Shown here one piece after another: positions 1-12,700 of a DNA stretch of 64,000 nt. The translations under genes and the position numbers were made by a program. This DNA is from Klebsormidium nitens (Eukaryota > Streptophyta > Klebsormidiophyceae > Klebsormidiales > Klebsormidiaceae), in the NCBI GenBank assembly GCA_000708835.1, contig DF237401.1:1-64000 (forward strand), given 5' to 3'. The stretch's first letter is position 1; every line of letters begins with the position of its first letter. The notes under the pieces are model-generated. The model searched no databases. It was not told the DNA's origin and saw only the letters and a program-made list of their open reading frames with translations.

Positions 1-345
1 TTACTGAAGCCGATCCATCCGGGATATTACGCCGTCTTGCAGACAGCTACGCAGTGCGTCGTTGAGACGTAACCACCGCCGTTTCGCTAACTCGCGGTCA
101 ACGAAATCCTGTCGAGAACGAGGTTAGGCTTAACCAGTCGTAATCGTTACAACTACACGTTCTTGTTGCAAGCGCACGCGTCAAGCACGTCCTCCTCGTC
201 AGGATCCCTTTCGACTTCTTAAATCAGCGGACCCCGTTCGTTTAGTCTGACAAACTCAGCATTTAAGTCCAATGTCTGACCTGTAGGTAGATTCACCTTC
301 GAAAGGTAGCGGGCCTGAAACAAGACACTTGTTTCTTTCCTTCAG

Positions 346-413
346 GTATTGGCGGCGATGCTGCAAGCGCGCTGCTCTCGATCCTGAACGACTGGGGGAT
401 GTACCTGCCCAAG
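346..413 (+). other. Candidate internal exon, unknown gene
   Basis: A strong polypyrimidine tract ending in TTCAG precedes position 346, and the segment ends AAG before GTATGG at 414. Read with two leading bases it encodes GIGGDAASALLSILNDWG and continues to MYLPK without a stop. The segment was found only by splice pattern and smooth reading. The family was not recognised and no flanking exon was firmly placed. Confidence 0.25.
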
Positions 414-1081
414 GTATGGAGCTGAAGCAGGGATCCTTTTCTTGAAGACAACGCCGTGATGCGGACAGTCCCCGCAGACTCTGGGAGGTGGGCATACGTG
501 GCAAAGGCGATGACGCAATGTTTAAACCCCTGGGTTTAGCATCGTACCATGTTGAGCAAATCAAGAAGTTGGAAAAAGGTCAGGACTTTCCTCGCCCTGG
601 GGAAAACCTGCGTACTGGGCAGTGCCGCGAAGTATGATGAATGCATTGCAAGCCATATGTCTCGTAGCTTTCAGGAGGCTTGCATTCGTCCGCAATCATT
701 CCTTTGTGTCTATACTTGTCCTGGGCAGACTAACTTTATCATCGTGATGACGATCAGTTTCAAAAAGTGTGTTGGAGGCGACCTGGGAGCATCTTTCGAA
801 GTCGAAAGTGTAGTCCGTCAGCGGTCACGGTAATATGACCCGCTTGGGCACAGCGGAACCTCCGACCCGCGAACACTCCTTAATCATTTCAAGTTTTACT
901 TGATCCACTTCAGACCCCCCGACTCTCGTATGGCTGTCGACCTGCTTGTAATTTTGAGTCAAGCCCTGCAGATTGCCCGCCTAAGAGTTCGCAATTCAGT
1001 CTCCTCAGCTTTGAACGCTTCGCTGGAAGCATCTTCTCTTTAGGGTCATTGACTAGTCGCTTCCTTATTGTTCTTCTGCAG

Positions 1082-1258
1082 GTAGATGTGCCAGGCGACG
1101 ATTCGAATGAGGAATCGCCGCTCTGGTCTCATCACGCTGCAGTCCGACTTCAGCTTGTTCTATTATGCGTCTGGGCGTTCGGGCTGAGTTCGTGCTTGAC
1201 CTCAAGCGCTGGCGGGAATCTTCTTTCACTGAAGACTTTCATTACTGGCAATCTGAGG
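1082..1258 (+). other. Candidate internal exon, unknown gene
   Basis: A CTTCTGCAG acceptor precedes this 59-codon open segment and a GTGAGG donor follows. It starts and ends in phase 0, compatible with the candidate exon at 346-413. The reading begins VDVPGDDSNEESPLW and then holds a hydrophobic stretch (about LQLVLLCVWAFGL) that could be a membrane segment. No family was recognised, and chance cannot be excluded. Confidence 0.2.
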
Positions 1259-2474
1259 GTGAGGCGCAGACATCTTCCGCTTTCTAAGTGCGCCACTCTC
1301 GTCGTGACCGTCCAAAGGTATTGCCGCTTTAGAAGGGTCTACTTAATTTGAACCAGACATGGAATAGATCTTGGCTCCCTAACCAGGCTATGCCTATCAA
1401 CACAGCATGGCTGCTAGAATGACTTCGACAACAGATTAACATCCGCATCGGGGAGAGGTGCGCAGAATCAGCGGGCTCTCGCCCGTCCCTATTGCAGTGG
1501 CACTTTTCTGCCCGTTGACTCGGATTTGGTGCTGCGGAATGAGCTTTCTGCTTGGGTGTTGATTCAGTCGAGAAGCATGTCAACTTCGATTAGAGGCTAG
1601 GGACTCCGTGGCAGTCTGCTTTGCGAAGGATGAACCAAAGTCTGTTGTCATCTTTGCTTGCGTCAATCCGGTCGTTCAAGTGTTACACGAAGGGGGAATG
1701 TGTCCAGAGTTCAATTCTGTTAAGTAAACAGCGCATAAGCTTCAGGAGGGAGTTTGCTCTCAAGTTGTCTAGGTGCACTGGCGATTGGCATTTCTAGAGC
1801 GGACCCCTTCCTTTGCAGATGGACATCTCGCACTTTACTTCTTACCTCCTTGGATGAAAAAGCAAGCTTTGACTTCGATTCGACATAACAAACCGATTTG
1901 TGTGCAGGTTTGTTTCAAATCAATGAGCTAGCGTTTCCTGCCCTTCTGCAATGCAATACAGCTTGAATATCCAACTAGTCGACAAGAGTGGAATTTTTGG
2001 TAGAGTCTATGATATGCGCTTCGAATAATTGAGCCCAATACACTAGTAGGTGATAGTTTCATTGCACTTCATATGGTCGTTGTGAGGCTCTTGCATGGCA
2101 TAAACTATTTTGATTTGTGCCTGAGCTTCAGTAGTATGATCGAAAGGTTATAATTTATGTTTGTTTACTCCACTAAGGGAAAGCTGATTGATGCATAAAC
2201 ATCATAATACATCTAAGTAGTATAGGTTGTTTGCGAGTACCTGTATGAGTATTTTATTTCAAGTCGAAGTATACTGGCATCATGGGCAACAAGTGCATTG
2301 TTGAAATACCAAGATGTGTACCCTTTGTAGTAAGCCATCGTGGAAGCTGAGTTGTACAAAAGTAGCAGGCGATACTATATGTCTCGATTACATCAGTTAT
2401 TGCCTGCGGTAAAAGATGTCAAATCACCATGACGTGACTAGTGGTCATGAGTAAAAACTTCCGTTATCTCTAGG

Positions 2475-2536
2475 GGGTCGCCTCTGGCGACCCATCCCTG
2501 CCTTTGGCAGGGGATGGGGTCGCCTTCGGCCACCCC
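2475..2536. repeat. Three consecutive GC hairpins with 3-nt loops
   Basis: Three stem-loops stand almost end to end: stem GGGTCGCC/GGCGACCC with loop TCT (2475-2493), stem CCCTGCC/GGCAGGG with loop TTT (2496-2512), and stem GGGGTCGCC/GGCCACCCC with loop TTC and one mismatch (2516-2536). The flanks are AT-rich. The same design recurs at 19509-19595 and 20438-20485. Such GC clusters are common in green algal organelle DNA, so an inserted organelle fragment or a small mobile palindrome are both possible. Confidence 0.75.
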
Positions 2537-3863
2537 ATCCCATGAAGTTTTTGCCGGTGAGGGCCGCCAGGGCGTGGCGGGGGCGTGGCGGAACGGCACG
2601 CGCCCACTAGCACTGAGCAGGCACGCACTGAAACTTTCAGTTAAAGCGACCGTGACAATGTCGGCCCGCTCTCAACACGTGTGCCTTGGATCAAGTTCAA
2701 TAGCCTCAGCGTATCGTAACTATGAATAGAACAAAATACGTACGTACGCATACGTAGTATTTGCTTCAGACTCTTCCTCCCGAGCATGCTTACAAGACTA
2801 CTAGCACATGTGCTAAATGAATGATCCTGCAATGCGTTGGATATTTGCTACACCGCATTAAGGCAAACTTCATGTTCACGAGTTAAGTCTATGTTGCATA
2901 TATGCTAGAGACCTTGTAGCAGCTTGTCGCTGAAGCAGATCAGTCGGAAAGAGGGCGTATTCATACTCATCTGCATTGAGCGATCCATATCAGAAATGCA
3001 TTTATGAAGTTCTGTTGCTGCAATTCGAATGTGCTGAACTCGGGGCGAATGTTGCGAACGAGGTCCCAACTTTAAGGACGCTGCAAAACTCACACTGGTT
3101 CCTTCAACCCCAAAGCCCTGTCGAATGCCATGATGTGCTTCACATCTGCTCCATAAGGAACGTTACCTGGCTAGCAGCCGTTCATCAACTTGAAGAGCTT
3201 ATGGGGCCGATCCTGCTCAACGCAACCCTTGTATCTTTCTGAAGCAAAAGCTTCCATAGACCAGATACTAAGGAAGACGCTATATACCCTTGGATGCAAG
3301 ATCACAGTGAAACATTGGCGAAGCAATCAGTAAGCCCAGGACCTTGAACATCGTTGGACTTTGTAGGCCACGCTTTACTCGCTACTGAACAATTAAGTGC
3401 CAAAAGGGTGCCATGTGAGCCCTTGGGAAGGGCTCCTGACGCGGAGCAGGTAGATCGAAGCTCTGTACTAACCTAGAGTATATACGAGTCTACTGGCGAG
3501 CGCCGGCCCGACCGCCAGATGGTACGGCCGCAATCGAGCCAGCAGAAGCTGCACCGCAGATGGCGGCAGCATTCCCAGCTGCTGAAAGAACTGCAGCAGT
3601 CAAAGTGAGCACAATTCAGGGGCGTTACAAGGACAGCGTGTACTCTTCAAGGTACTCGCGGTTCATCTCTTACCAGAAGGGACGCAGCGTCCACGAAAGA
3701 ACCATTTCATCACGATAAGCGCACGTGCTTGATCTCTAAAGCAAACATTTGTCAAGGGCCACTCACATCGAGCGGACTTGCGACTAAATCAAACGACATG
3801 CAGAACACACGGTGCTGCCAAACTACTGTAAGTAGTGCTCGTTCCGACAGCCCAGCATCTTCC

Positions 3864-6800
3864 TCAAGCGCTGCCGACAAATTGCCTCACCCTAAACGGG
3901 ATGATTGTGCCCCCTAGCAGCAGCGGCACTCCGCCCAGCTCCTCCACGGTCGCCGCCCCAGGGCCTTCCCAGCCGCCGCCCTCCTCGCCGTCGTCGGTAT
4001 CAGACTCGGACAGGTCACTGAGATCCAGGCTGAGCCCCTCACTTGGATCCCCGTTTGTCATCCCCGGGTCCTGCTCATGATCACTGCCATCCCCCGGCGC
4101 CTCTTCATCGCTGTTGCCTCTTTCAAGCCAGTCGCCGCCAGAATCTTCGGAGCTGTGCACGCGTTCCCTGTCCTCCATGTGCCGCTCCCCTCGATGTTCC
4201 GGCGACCCCGGCTGGATCTCAGCTCCCGGCCTCGAATGGACCCCTTGCGCCTCCTCAGACGGCCCTTCTCCCCTGGTGCGAAGAAGTTCGGGTTCGGCCT
4301 CACGGCGCGCTGTGCCCGTTGCCATCCGCGCAGCCTGCCCGCTTCTGCTGCTCTCAAGCGGCGCGGTTAGTACCGTGGCTCGAGACTGCGACTCGACGGC
4401 GTTTTCTGCGAGACCTGTACCCGGTGAGGCTGCGATCTCTCGGACTCGCAGTTGGGCCTGCCCGCCAGTTTGGCAGAGGTCGGAGTAGGCCTGCCGGTCC
4501 AGCAGGTCCTTTGCGGCACTGTGAGGCTGCCACGTGTAGTGCAGCGGGCAAAGCAGCTGGGAGGGGGAGTAGGCCGCCTTGTACCGCATCTGGTGGACGG
4601 GACAGGAGGGGACGAGGTCAGCAGGAGGATGCGAAGGGCCTGACTAAAGTCAAGCTGATGCGGACAATTGTTCGGCAAATCGAGAAGACGGCTGGAAGTC
4701 GATCGGGGCTTGAAGATTGAGAAAGCGACTTTCTGCTCCAGCATGGATTATGAAGACACCCACACGTCAATTACTTGGATATACTGTCAAATTGCAGAGA
4801 CAGCAGGATTGCGGATCAGAGAGGCGGCTCGCTTGGCCGCACCTTGGCGCAGTTGTGGATGTAGAAGCCGAGGTAGTAGTAGTGCAGCGAGGGGCAGGCC
4901 CGCTGCGCAGCGCGCACCCACTCAATCTCCTTGAGCGCCGACAGCTTGCCGAGCGAGAGCGGGGCGAGGTCGGGGTCCCAGAAGAGGTACACGCTGCTCA
5001 GGCACTGCGGTAGAACGTCCACCACGCCCACCGCCACCAGCCGCCCTGCAGCACAGCGGGAAAGAGAGGGAGGAAAGTCAGAAGGAGCCAAGAGGCCAAA
5101 GCACTGGACGAGCGAGCCCTTGAGAGGGCGAGGCCAATTCCCCCACATGGCTCATGGCGACGTATGGTATCGACAGCGACTTCGACTGGGCTTCGACTCG
5201 CCGCGAATTTCGGCCCTTAGAAAATGAGTCTCGCCCAATCGCAAGGTCGCCGAAACGACATGGCGCTCGACGCCCCTGATTGTCACGTTCGTGCAATAGA
5301 TGATAAAATGACAAGTCAGATGGAAAAACAAGTCAACGATGTCTTGAAGAATTCAATTCAGTTCGCAGCGGAGACACGCAACATGACTACTGGGAGGAGT
5401 CGTGGCAACCACGTGCTACGTACGACGACAATCGGTCTCTCACGACAGTGTCATGAACCTCAAAGGTGACGTTTCGCGAAACCGCTGCTGCCACAAAAAT
5501 CTCACCATCGATGCGGTACTGCTGGTGGAACGACCCAAAGCCGCCAAAGGACGCGTCCCCATCGGCGCGAGAGGAGGCTGCGTGCGGGGGTGGCACCAGC
5601 GGCGAGTCGACGAGGAAGCGGCGGTAGGAGCTCTCGCTGACCTCGTGGGGGGCGTCGTTGTGCACGCGAACCTGGTACTTGCGGTACAGCAGGAACTCCT
5701 GGACAGAAAAGAGAGAGACGCTCAGGCGGCGGACAGGCGTATGCTATTTCCAGCGCGAAAGCCAGAGGGTTCAGCGACAACCACAAGGGGGCAATGCACC
5801 CAAGCATTCTTGCGGGCAAACCCCTTTTCATTAGAAAGAGAAAGTTACGCAGCCAGGTAGAAACGAATAAACATGTCCAGGTTCTTGCTGGCAAGTCTGC
5901 ACCTCCGATCCATAATTACGTTGGCGCCTTGGATTGCAGCTTACAACTCCCCTCGCTTCGAGCTTTGTCCTTTTCAATGAAGGCGAAGGGCCCCCACTTT
6001 GACGACAGGGACGATTATTGGTGGCAATGTCTTCACGCAACTGTCAACCTAAAAGTCAAGGCGCTCTAGGACATTTTGCAGGCGCCCCTCTTTGCCCACC
6101 TCTTTGTCGAACTTGGCTCTACTCATTCGCATTTCGAACCGTTTCCTTCTCTCGAGCTGGCCCTCCGCTTCCGCTCCTCGCTGGCCCTGCTCCCCCGGGT
6201 CTCCTCGTCCTGAAGTGCTTGCAGGGTTGCCAGTGCTCTGTTTAGCGGACCTGGTCCCGTCCGGCACCCCCGCTTCCTCGTCCCTGAGCCTCTCAGCGGA
6301 CGCATAGAAGTTGAGGTGCCCCCGGCACGCTTCCGCCCTCCAATCCGCGTCTGCCGACCTTGCTCTCCTTAGCCTATCTGCCACTGCTTCCGCAATCGCC
6401 TCAGGACCGCTGGCAGCAAGACCAGGTCTGTTCCCTTCACCATTCCCAGTACTTGAATCCGGACATCCGTTTGCAGGCAGACCCCTTTCTGCTCCACCCT
6501 CTCGTTGCGCCTCTGCCGCCCCCTGCTTGCGAGCCCCCTCCTTTGCTGTGTGCGCAGCAAGCACAAACGCAATGTTGCATGAGTACAACAGCTCCTCCGC
6601 TGACTTGTCCCCTCCCTCCTGCTTCCGCTTGTCCAACTTTCTCCGCACCTTCTGCGGCACTTCCCTAACCGACGCAAGAACGGGGCAGGGCACGCCCAGC
6701 AGCTGAGCAACAGAGTCTTCAATCAGTGTCCCGATCTGTTTTGCTGGCGATATGCTCCCCGGCTTTTGTGAGCTGTCCGTTTGAGGGCCCCCTGCTTCCG

Positions 6801-8394
6801 ACCTGTCGGGGTGCGGGGTTGGGGGTTCGACCAACTGCGAGATAGGCGCCTCGGAGGGTTTCTTTTCGATATCTAGTAGACTACCAAGGCCACGACTCCC
6901 GCTTTCAAGATGGTAGGATGGGGTTTGCCTGCCCCCATCAGCTGGCAAGCTCTCCACCGGTTTGCCCGCAGACTCTCGCCCCAGAAGTCCTGGATTTTCA
7001 AGGTCCCGCTTCCCTCTTCTTACACCACCAGACTGCAACCCTCCAGCTCCGCTTTCCTCAGCCGTCCTATCTCCTGCGGCTTTTCCACCCGTCCTGTCCT
7101 TTGAAGAGTGAGTAATCTCCAGATCGCCACTCAAGTACCTGTAACATTAAACAGGAGTACATAAGTCCTTGACCTTCTCTTGCTGCTTAAACGAAGAAAT
7201 CAAAGACATTCGAGATTGTAGGCAGATAGGAATGCATTGGTAGGATGGATTCTCTTTTCATTTCTCTTGTCAAATGAATCCTAGCAATGCAATCGTTGTT
7301 CCACGTGTTGTTGATAATCGCAATCTAGGAGAGTGTCGTTGGCAACCCTGGTGTCCCTCCCTACGAATTTTGCATCCCTGGCTGGACCCTCAACAAAAAA
7401 AGCATCCCCACAACATAAGGACAAATGTACCCCTTTTCCACATTGTATGCCGGCATACCTTTCCAAACGGCGCAGGACTGCCCTCTGCTCTTTGTTGATT
7501 GCAAAATCATTCACGTCCAGCCGGATAGTGTACGGAGGGCAGCACGTGCGGTCCATGGCAGGCTTGTACAAGAAGTTGCCAGACCTTCGCCAGCCACGGT
7601 TGATAAGCTCTGCACAGCCACACTTGCTTATAACTGCACTAGACTTTTAGTCAGGAGTTCTCCTAGCTTCGTACTGCTCTCGAAAGGCCAACGACATGTG
7701 CTTCAAGTCAAAGACACCTTAAGCGAGTCCCGGCAATCAAGACTGGAATACATTTATATGCAGGGCTCTAGCTGAACATGCCTGGCTGGCCAGCTGTTAT
7801 AAACCAGCAACCAAAAAAATCTTTTGTGTGCGCCTCTCTCACCTTGATAGTCATCCACAGACATTTGACGCGCGTACATGCCTGGATAAAAGAAGGGCAT
7901 GCGAGTCAAGGAGCGGGAAGACGTTCAACAAAGGAAAGCAGAGACATGAGGGTGCTGCTTCTTTGTTCTGAACCGTTTGCCAACCTTTTGCCCACCCTCA
8001 ACCACTCGGCCCCCAGGCAAATTCCCACAGAAAAAGCGGACAAAAAGCTGCTCAGAAATAAGCATCAGAAGAGGCAGGTTTCAGAATTATTCAGGGAAGG
8101 CAAGATGCTTAGAATCGGAGTGTCTGAGCTATCCACTTACTCCAGAACCCTTGTTAGAAAAGCGAGCCATCCATGGATAACGGACCTCAAAACCCTCCTG
8201 GAGAAAGTCAACACAGCTGCAGAGAAGACCCGAGCTCTCAGTGCCACACTTAGGTTCCCAACTGAAACATTTTAAGTCATCCATCTACGCTGCTGCTGCC
8301 ACTCACCATGGGAGATGCTTGTCCTGCTGCCGCTGTGGCAGTAGCCGCAAGTGGACTTGTACAAGCCCTGGTCGTCCACTACACTCTGCGCCAT
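3864..8394 (-). CDS. ATE1: Arginyl-tRNA--protein transferase (ATE1)
   Basis: Transfers Arg from Arg-tRNA to N-terminal Asp, Glu or oxidised Cys, marking proteins for the Arg/N-degron pathway. Seven exons, transcribed right to left: 8394-8307, 7881-7843, 7609-7459, 7138-6100, 5698-5506, 5045-4843, 4589-3864, giving 812 aa. The ATG at 8394 follows an in-frame TGA. The N-terminal domain has the conserved cysteines: STCGYCHSGSR (Cys16, Cys19) and MDRTCCPPYTIRLD (Cys65-Cys66), which in the family bind a metal or Fe-S centre. The C-terminal acyltransferase domain is clear: FDKEEFLLYRKYQVRVHND and FLVDSPL near residues 436-480, then GRLVAVGVVDVLP, SSVYLFWDPD and YYYLGFYIHNCAKMRYKA. It is longer than typical members (about 500-630 aa). 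The excess lies in exon 4 (residues 93-439), which holds a polar insert between the two domains, and in an acidic tail of about 200 residues in exon 7. It is divergent with the Argonaute gene. Confidence 0.96.
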
Positions 8395-9779
8395 GCTTCC
8401 GAGTCACCTGGCACCTCACACACAAGTGCAGCCAGCTGAAGCTGCGCAGGGTGGCAGCACAATGGAAGATTTTTGGCAAACCCCTAGTGGCTAAAATTGC
8501 CTTTTGTGCGCTGGTGAGAGCTCCTGGCACGAAGTATTTAGCTAGGAACTCCGCGCTTCCACTTCGAGGCACTCAACGAAAAGGGAGCTCTTCAATATTG
8601 TGCAGATTTGACAACTCTTCGTATGAGGAGGGTGATTGATCGCTGTGGGATGTTGCTTCCACCTGCACAATATCCTAGGACCCCTGGCAGAGCCAAATTT
8701 CTTAGAGGACTTCTTCCAACCTCCCCAGCTCTAGCTCAGATGGACCAGGCAGCAGAATGCGTGGTTGTGCCTAGGAAGCGTACCCTACTCTGCAGACGCC
8801 ATTCGATGCAAGCAACCTTTTCTGTTGAGCAAGCTAGCGCTGGCAACGGGCCATGGCAACATACCCGCCAGCGGACAACTGGACCACGATGATGACGTAA
8901 GAAAGTTTCTAGTGAGGTCGGGTAGGCACTCCCCCAGGTTTCCGATCGCACGGCTAATGCAGGCTTATGTGGCTATCATCTGACTCATCGGACGGCAGAC
9001 ATATGCAAGCCCAGACTTTCGATCGCCAGTCGACATTTGAGACGGCCAGCTAATTAGATTCATCCCCGCTCTAGTAAAGCCCTTGTGGAGCATACAGGAG
9101 AAGCTTGCGAGTCTGCGCGCGTGGCCTTGGGCGCGCCAATGTGTTCTTCAATTGAACCACACGGACTCACACTGACAGCCCGGGGCCACAAGCTCGGACG
9201 ACAATATATCAATGTTTGTTGATCTGGACTCTGCTCTGGAACATGCATCGTACCTCGTTCAAACTTGTGCATGGTGCTGATCACATGACTTCATGGTTGT
9301 CGCTGAGAATCCGGCCCTGCTGGAAGCCAGATTGTCCTCGAGACCCTATCATTGCTAGCAAGTTGCTTCGTTGGAGCTCGCCGGACAGTTTGCGAGATGG
9401 TAAGACTTGAATCTATTATGCAGAGGACGGAAATGTCGAGGATAAAATCCGTGAAAGGGGTAGAACAATCGCAGCACTGGTTCTCTCGGACAACCTCCAA
9501 GCCGACAAGCCGTCTGCGACTGAGGTCTGGCTTTGCATCTTGCTGACCTCGTCTCTTCGTCCATCTTGGTGGCTTGCAGCGCAAAGATTTGATGCGCCTT
9601 TGGTTTCAGCGCTTGCGAAAGCACCTGTTCGCCAACTCCCCACGCGCAGGTCCTCTCTTACCTCCGAAGCTTGTCCGAGTCTGCAATCAACTCGCCGGAG
9701 CTAGCCAGGGCAAGAAGCTAGCTGTCGCTGACGTTGAGGGAAAAGAAGCAGTCCGCTGATCGACGTGCGAGCAGCCAGC
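8395..9779. promoter_or_regulatory. Shared 5' region of ATE1 and Argonaute
   Basis: About 1.4 kb between two divergent start codons. It should hold both promoters and 5' UTRs. No TATA box, known operator or extra coding exon could be assigned with confidence. Confidence 0.5.
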
Positions 9780-12700
9780 ATGGCGCGTTCCCCGACGTAC
9801 GACCCTGCTGCGGGCATGGGCGGGCTGTCCATTTCGGAGGGCGAGGGCGTGTCGTCCAAGGCGGCGCGCTTCCCCGTGCGGCCCAGCCCGGGCACAATCG
9901 GGCGAAGGGCCAACCTGTTCGCCAACCACTTCTTCGCCAGGTTCAAGCCGGAGCTGGAGCTGCACCACTACGACGTGAGGAACATAAGGTTTTTGGACTG
10001 GGTAGCCGTCGCGCATGTTGGGAAGGAGAAGAAAGTGGCTTTTTGCAAGGAAAGCATGGTGCACGCAAGAAGCAGTCAAGCCTGGGCCTTTGCAAACCTG
10101 AGAGGCGCTTCCGAAAGCAGCATGCACTGAACCCTTCGAAGGGGTTGTCAGAACCAGAGAGTTCAACTGGTGCATGGTCCTTTCGTAGGACGGGTGCACG
10201 TCCGAGGAAAGATTTCAGTATGGTGTTGCCCATTCTTCCTTCAGCATTGAGCAGTGTTGCAACGGAGGGAAAATTTTGGAAGCTTTTGGTCTTGCTTAAA
10301 AACGCAATGCAGTATCTGTGGGTGTACTCCATTTTGAGACAGGCCGTCAGTGAGGACAAACGGGTGATTGATGTCTCGAGTCAGCACTTGTGTTTGAGAA
10401 AGTATAGACTGTGCTTTCGAAGTTTCATGAGTCTCTCTCTAAGAATCTCGGAGGGAAGTCTCCTTGGATTCTCAATGGTTACATAAAAGGTTGAATGTCC
10501 TAAAAGAAAGCCCCTCTGTTCCAGACTCAGAAAGAAAACGTACTCTGAAGGTCCTAAGGCTTTGAATTTTATTCCGCTCGTGCATGCCGGCAGAACCCCT
10601 TGAAAATTTTCTTACGAAACAGCATACTTGAGGCTTTCGAAGTAGTTAGTTTCGTTTCCGCCCAATCATTATGACGACCTTGTCAAAGAATGTGTTCGAG
10701 GTCAGTGAAGTGCGGGCTGTGTTGTTCCGCAGGTGTCGCTGACCCCTGAGGTGACGTCACGCGGCGTGCGCCGTGCTGTGATCCGCGAGCTGGTTATACA
10801 GTACCAGCACACAGAGCTGGGCCGCAAGCTGCCCGTCTACGATGGCAACAAGGTGAGCGCCACGCAGGCTTTTCCACTTTCATAACACCTGTGCGAGAGA
10901 CCTGATTCCGCGAAAATTTTCCCAAACTTCAGAAGCCGTACGTTCCCCTTCATGGGAACTTTCAAGTAAGGACAAGTCTATCAGACATTTTGAAATTTGG
11001 CGATTTGGAGGCCACGTCCCCACTAGGAAGAAAATCCCCTTCAATTTTGCCACTTCTAACAAAGTGTAGAGAGATATCGAAAAGCTCGCAGCTCCGAATT
11101 GCTTTTTACTGGTTTGGCTTCATAAGTCGCAATGCAGATTCTGTTCAGCAAGTGAAGCACGGTTACTGACTCCGTGCTACGTGCCTGGTCCGCAGAGCCT
11201 GTACACGGCGGGCCCGCTGCCGTTCCAGAACAAGACGTTCGACATCCAGCTGCCCGAGGAGGATGAAGGGCCCCGCGCAGGCGGAGCACCGTGAGTGGGA
11301 CCATCAAGCTGACAAGTTAACAGTTTCTTTTACTCCAATAAGTTCTCGTGCTTTACAATCCTTGGTGCGGATTCGTTGGCTTTGCTAAAAGCAGGATCCA
11401 GTCCAAAAAGATACCTCTGAACTTCTTTCTGAAAGGTTCTCGTGAGGTTTTTGAACGGCCACTTCTTTCTGTAAGGTTCTTGTGAGCTTTGTGAGCGGCC
11501 TTCTGAATTTTGCAAATGACAGTGAAAGCCCTATCTTCTGACTGTGGGGATCCCGGTCCCTCTGTTCTGCGTCGTCAACGGGATCAAAGCTGCTTTCCTT
11601 GGGGTGCTGGCAGCGCGCGCGGGCGCGAGGAGCGCCGTTTCAAGGTGGTGATAAAGATTGCTGCGCGCGTGGACCTGTTCCGCCTGGACGAGTACCTGGC
11701 GGGCCGCCTGCCCGAGGCGCCGCAGGAGGCGCTGCAGGCGCTCGACATCGTGCTGCGCGAGCAGGCCACCATCAGGTAAAGCGTCGCAACGCCGCAGCGG
11801 GCCAACCGCTGCCCGCGGGGGACAGATGCCGCCGTTCTAGTTCACTTGGCAACTGTTCTGGAAAGTCTGCCAAGCTGTGCCTCACGTGAAGTAGAGAAGA
11901 AGAGGCGAAATGACGGTCAAAAATGAATTCCCTTGCTGCAGCTCCCGCTGTAGCAACCGAAACCTTAATTCTCCGCTCTGACATTGCAAGTAGGTCGCAA
12001 CCGTTGAGGTTTGGATGAGGCTCCTGCTTTCTCTCCGATTCGCCCGTTTCACCGAGCCTTTTCTCTGCTGCGTCCAGGGACGTCCCCGTGGCCCGGTCCT
12101 TCTTCCACTCGGAGCTGGGCACTCGGCAGCTGGGCGGCGGCCTGGTCGCGTGGCGCGGCTACTACCAGTCCCTGCGCCCCACGCAGAGCGGCCTCTCCCT
12201 CAACTTGGGTACGAGAGCGGAGCATACCGATAAAGGAACCTCTTCCGGCAAGCCCGGCTTGCTGCAGCAATGCGCGAGAGCAATTGGCAGCATCCAAACC
12301 ATCCTAATTGCTTCCGAGGATATACATTTTGGAATTGTTTCAAAGCCAAGCGCGTTTCTTCCTTCCTTTGCTCACCCGCCTCCGCTGTCCTGCTTCCAGA
12401 CACGCTGTCGACGGCTTTCTACGAGCCGGTGGACCTGGTGGAGTTCACGTCGCGCATGCTCAACCGCAACGTCCGCCAAGTCCGCGCGCCGCTCAACGAC
12501 GCCGATCGAGTCCGGGTGAGCGCGCGCACTGTGGCGCACATCCTGCACAGAAAATGGTCGAGAAGAGAATAGAAGCTTTCACGACCAGGCAATGCCAAGT
12601 CTTCTGCTGCTTCCTCTGTCAAACCAAGAAAGCGCAGTGTTAAAGTCGATTGAGAGATTGAGATTAGTTTTGGTCGCCATCGTAAAAGGACCCCGGTCCG

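Larger units (their letters stand above)
1..3863. other. Left-edge region, mostly non-coding
   Basis: No recognisable gene. The stretch between about 1600 and 2470 is AT-richer and full of stops in all frames. Two exon-like segments on the + strand (346-413 and 1082-1258) have good splice borders and compatible phase, and could be the 3' part of a gene starting left of the window, but neither peptide was recognised. A hairpin cluster lies at 2475-2536. A short + frame from about 3491 to a stop near 3600 is rich in Gln, Arg and Lys and could be a terminal exon, but nothing confirms it. Confidence 0.5.

Noticed and set aside
4043-4720. Open + frame of about 225 codons
   Set aside because: Antisense of the last ATE1 exon. 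The minus frame continues the conserved transferase domain (MRYKAAYSPSQLLCPLHYTW).
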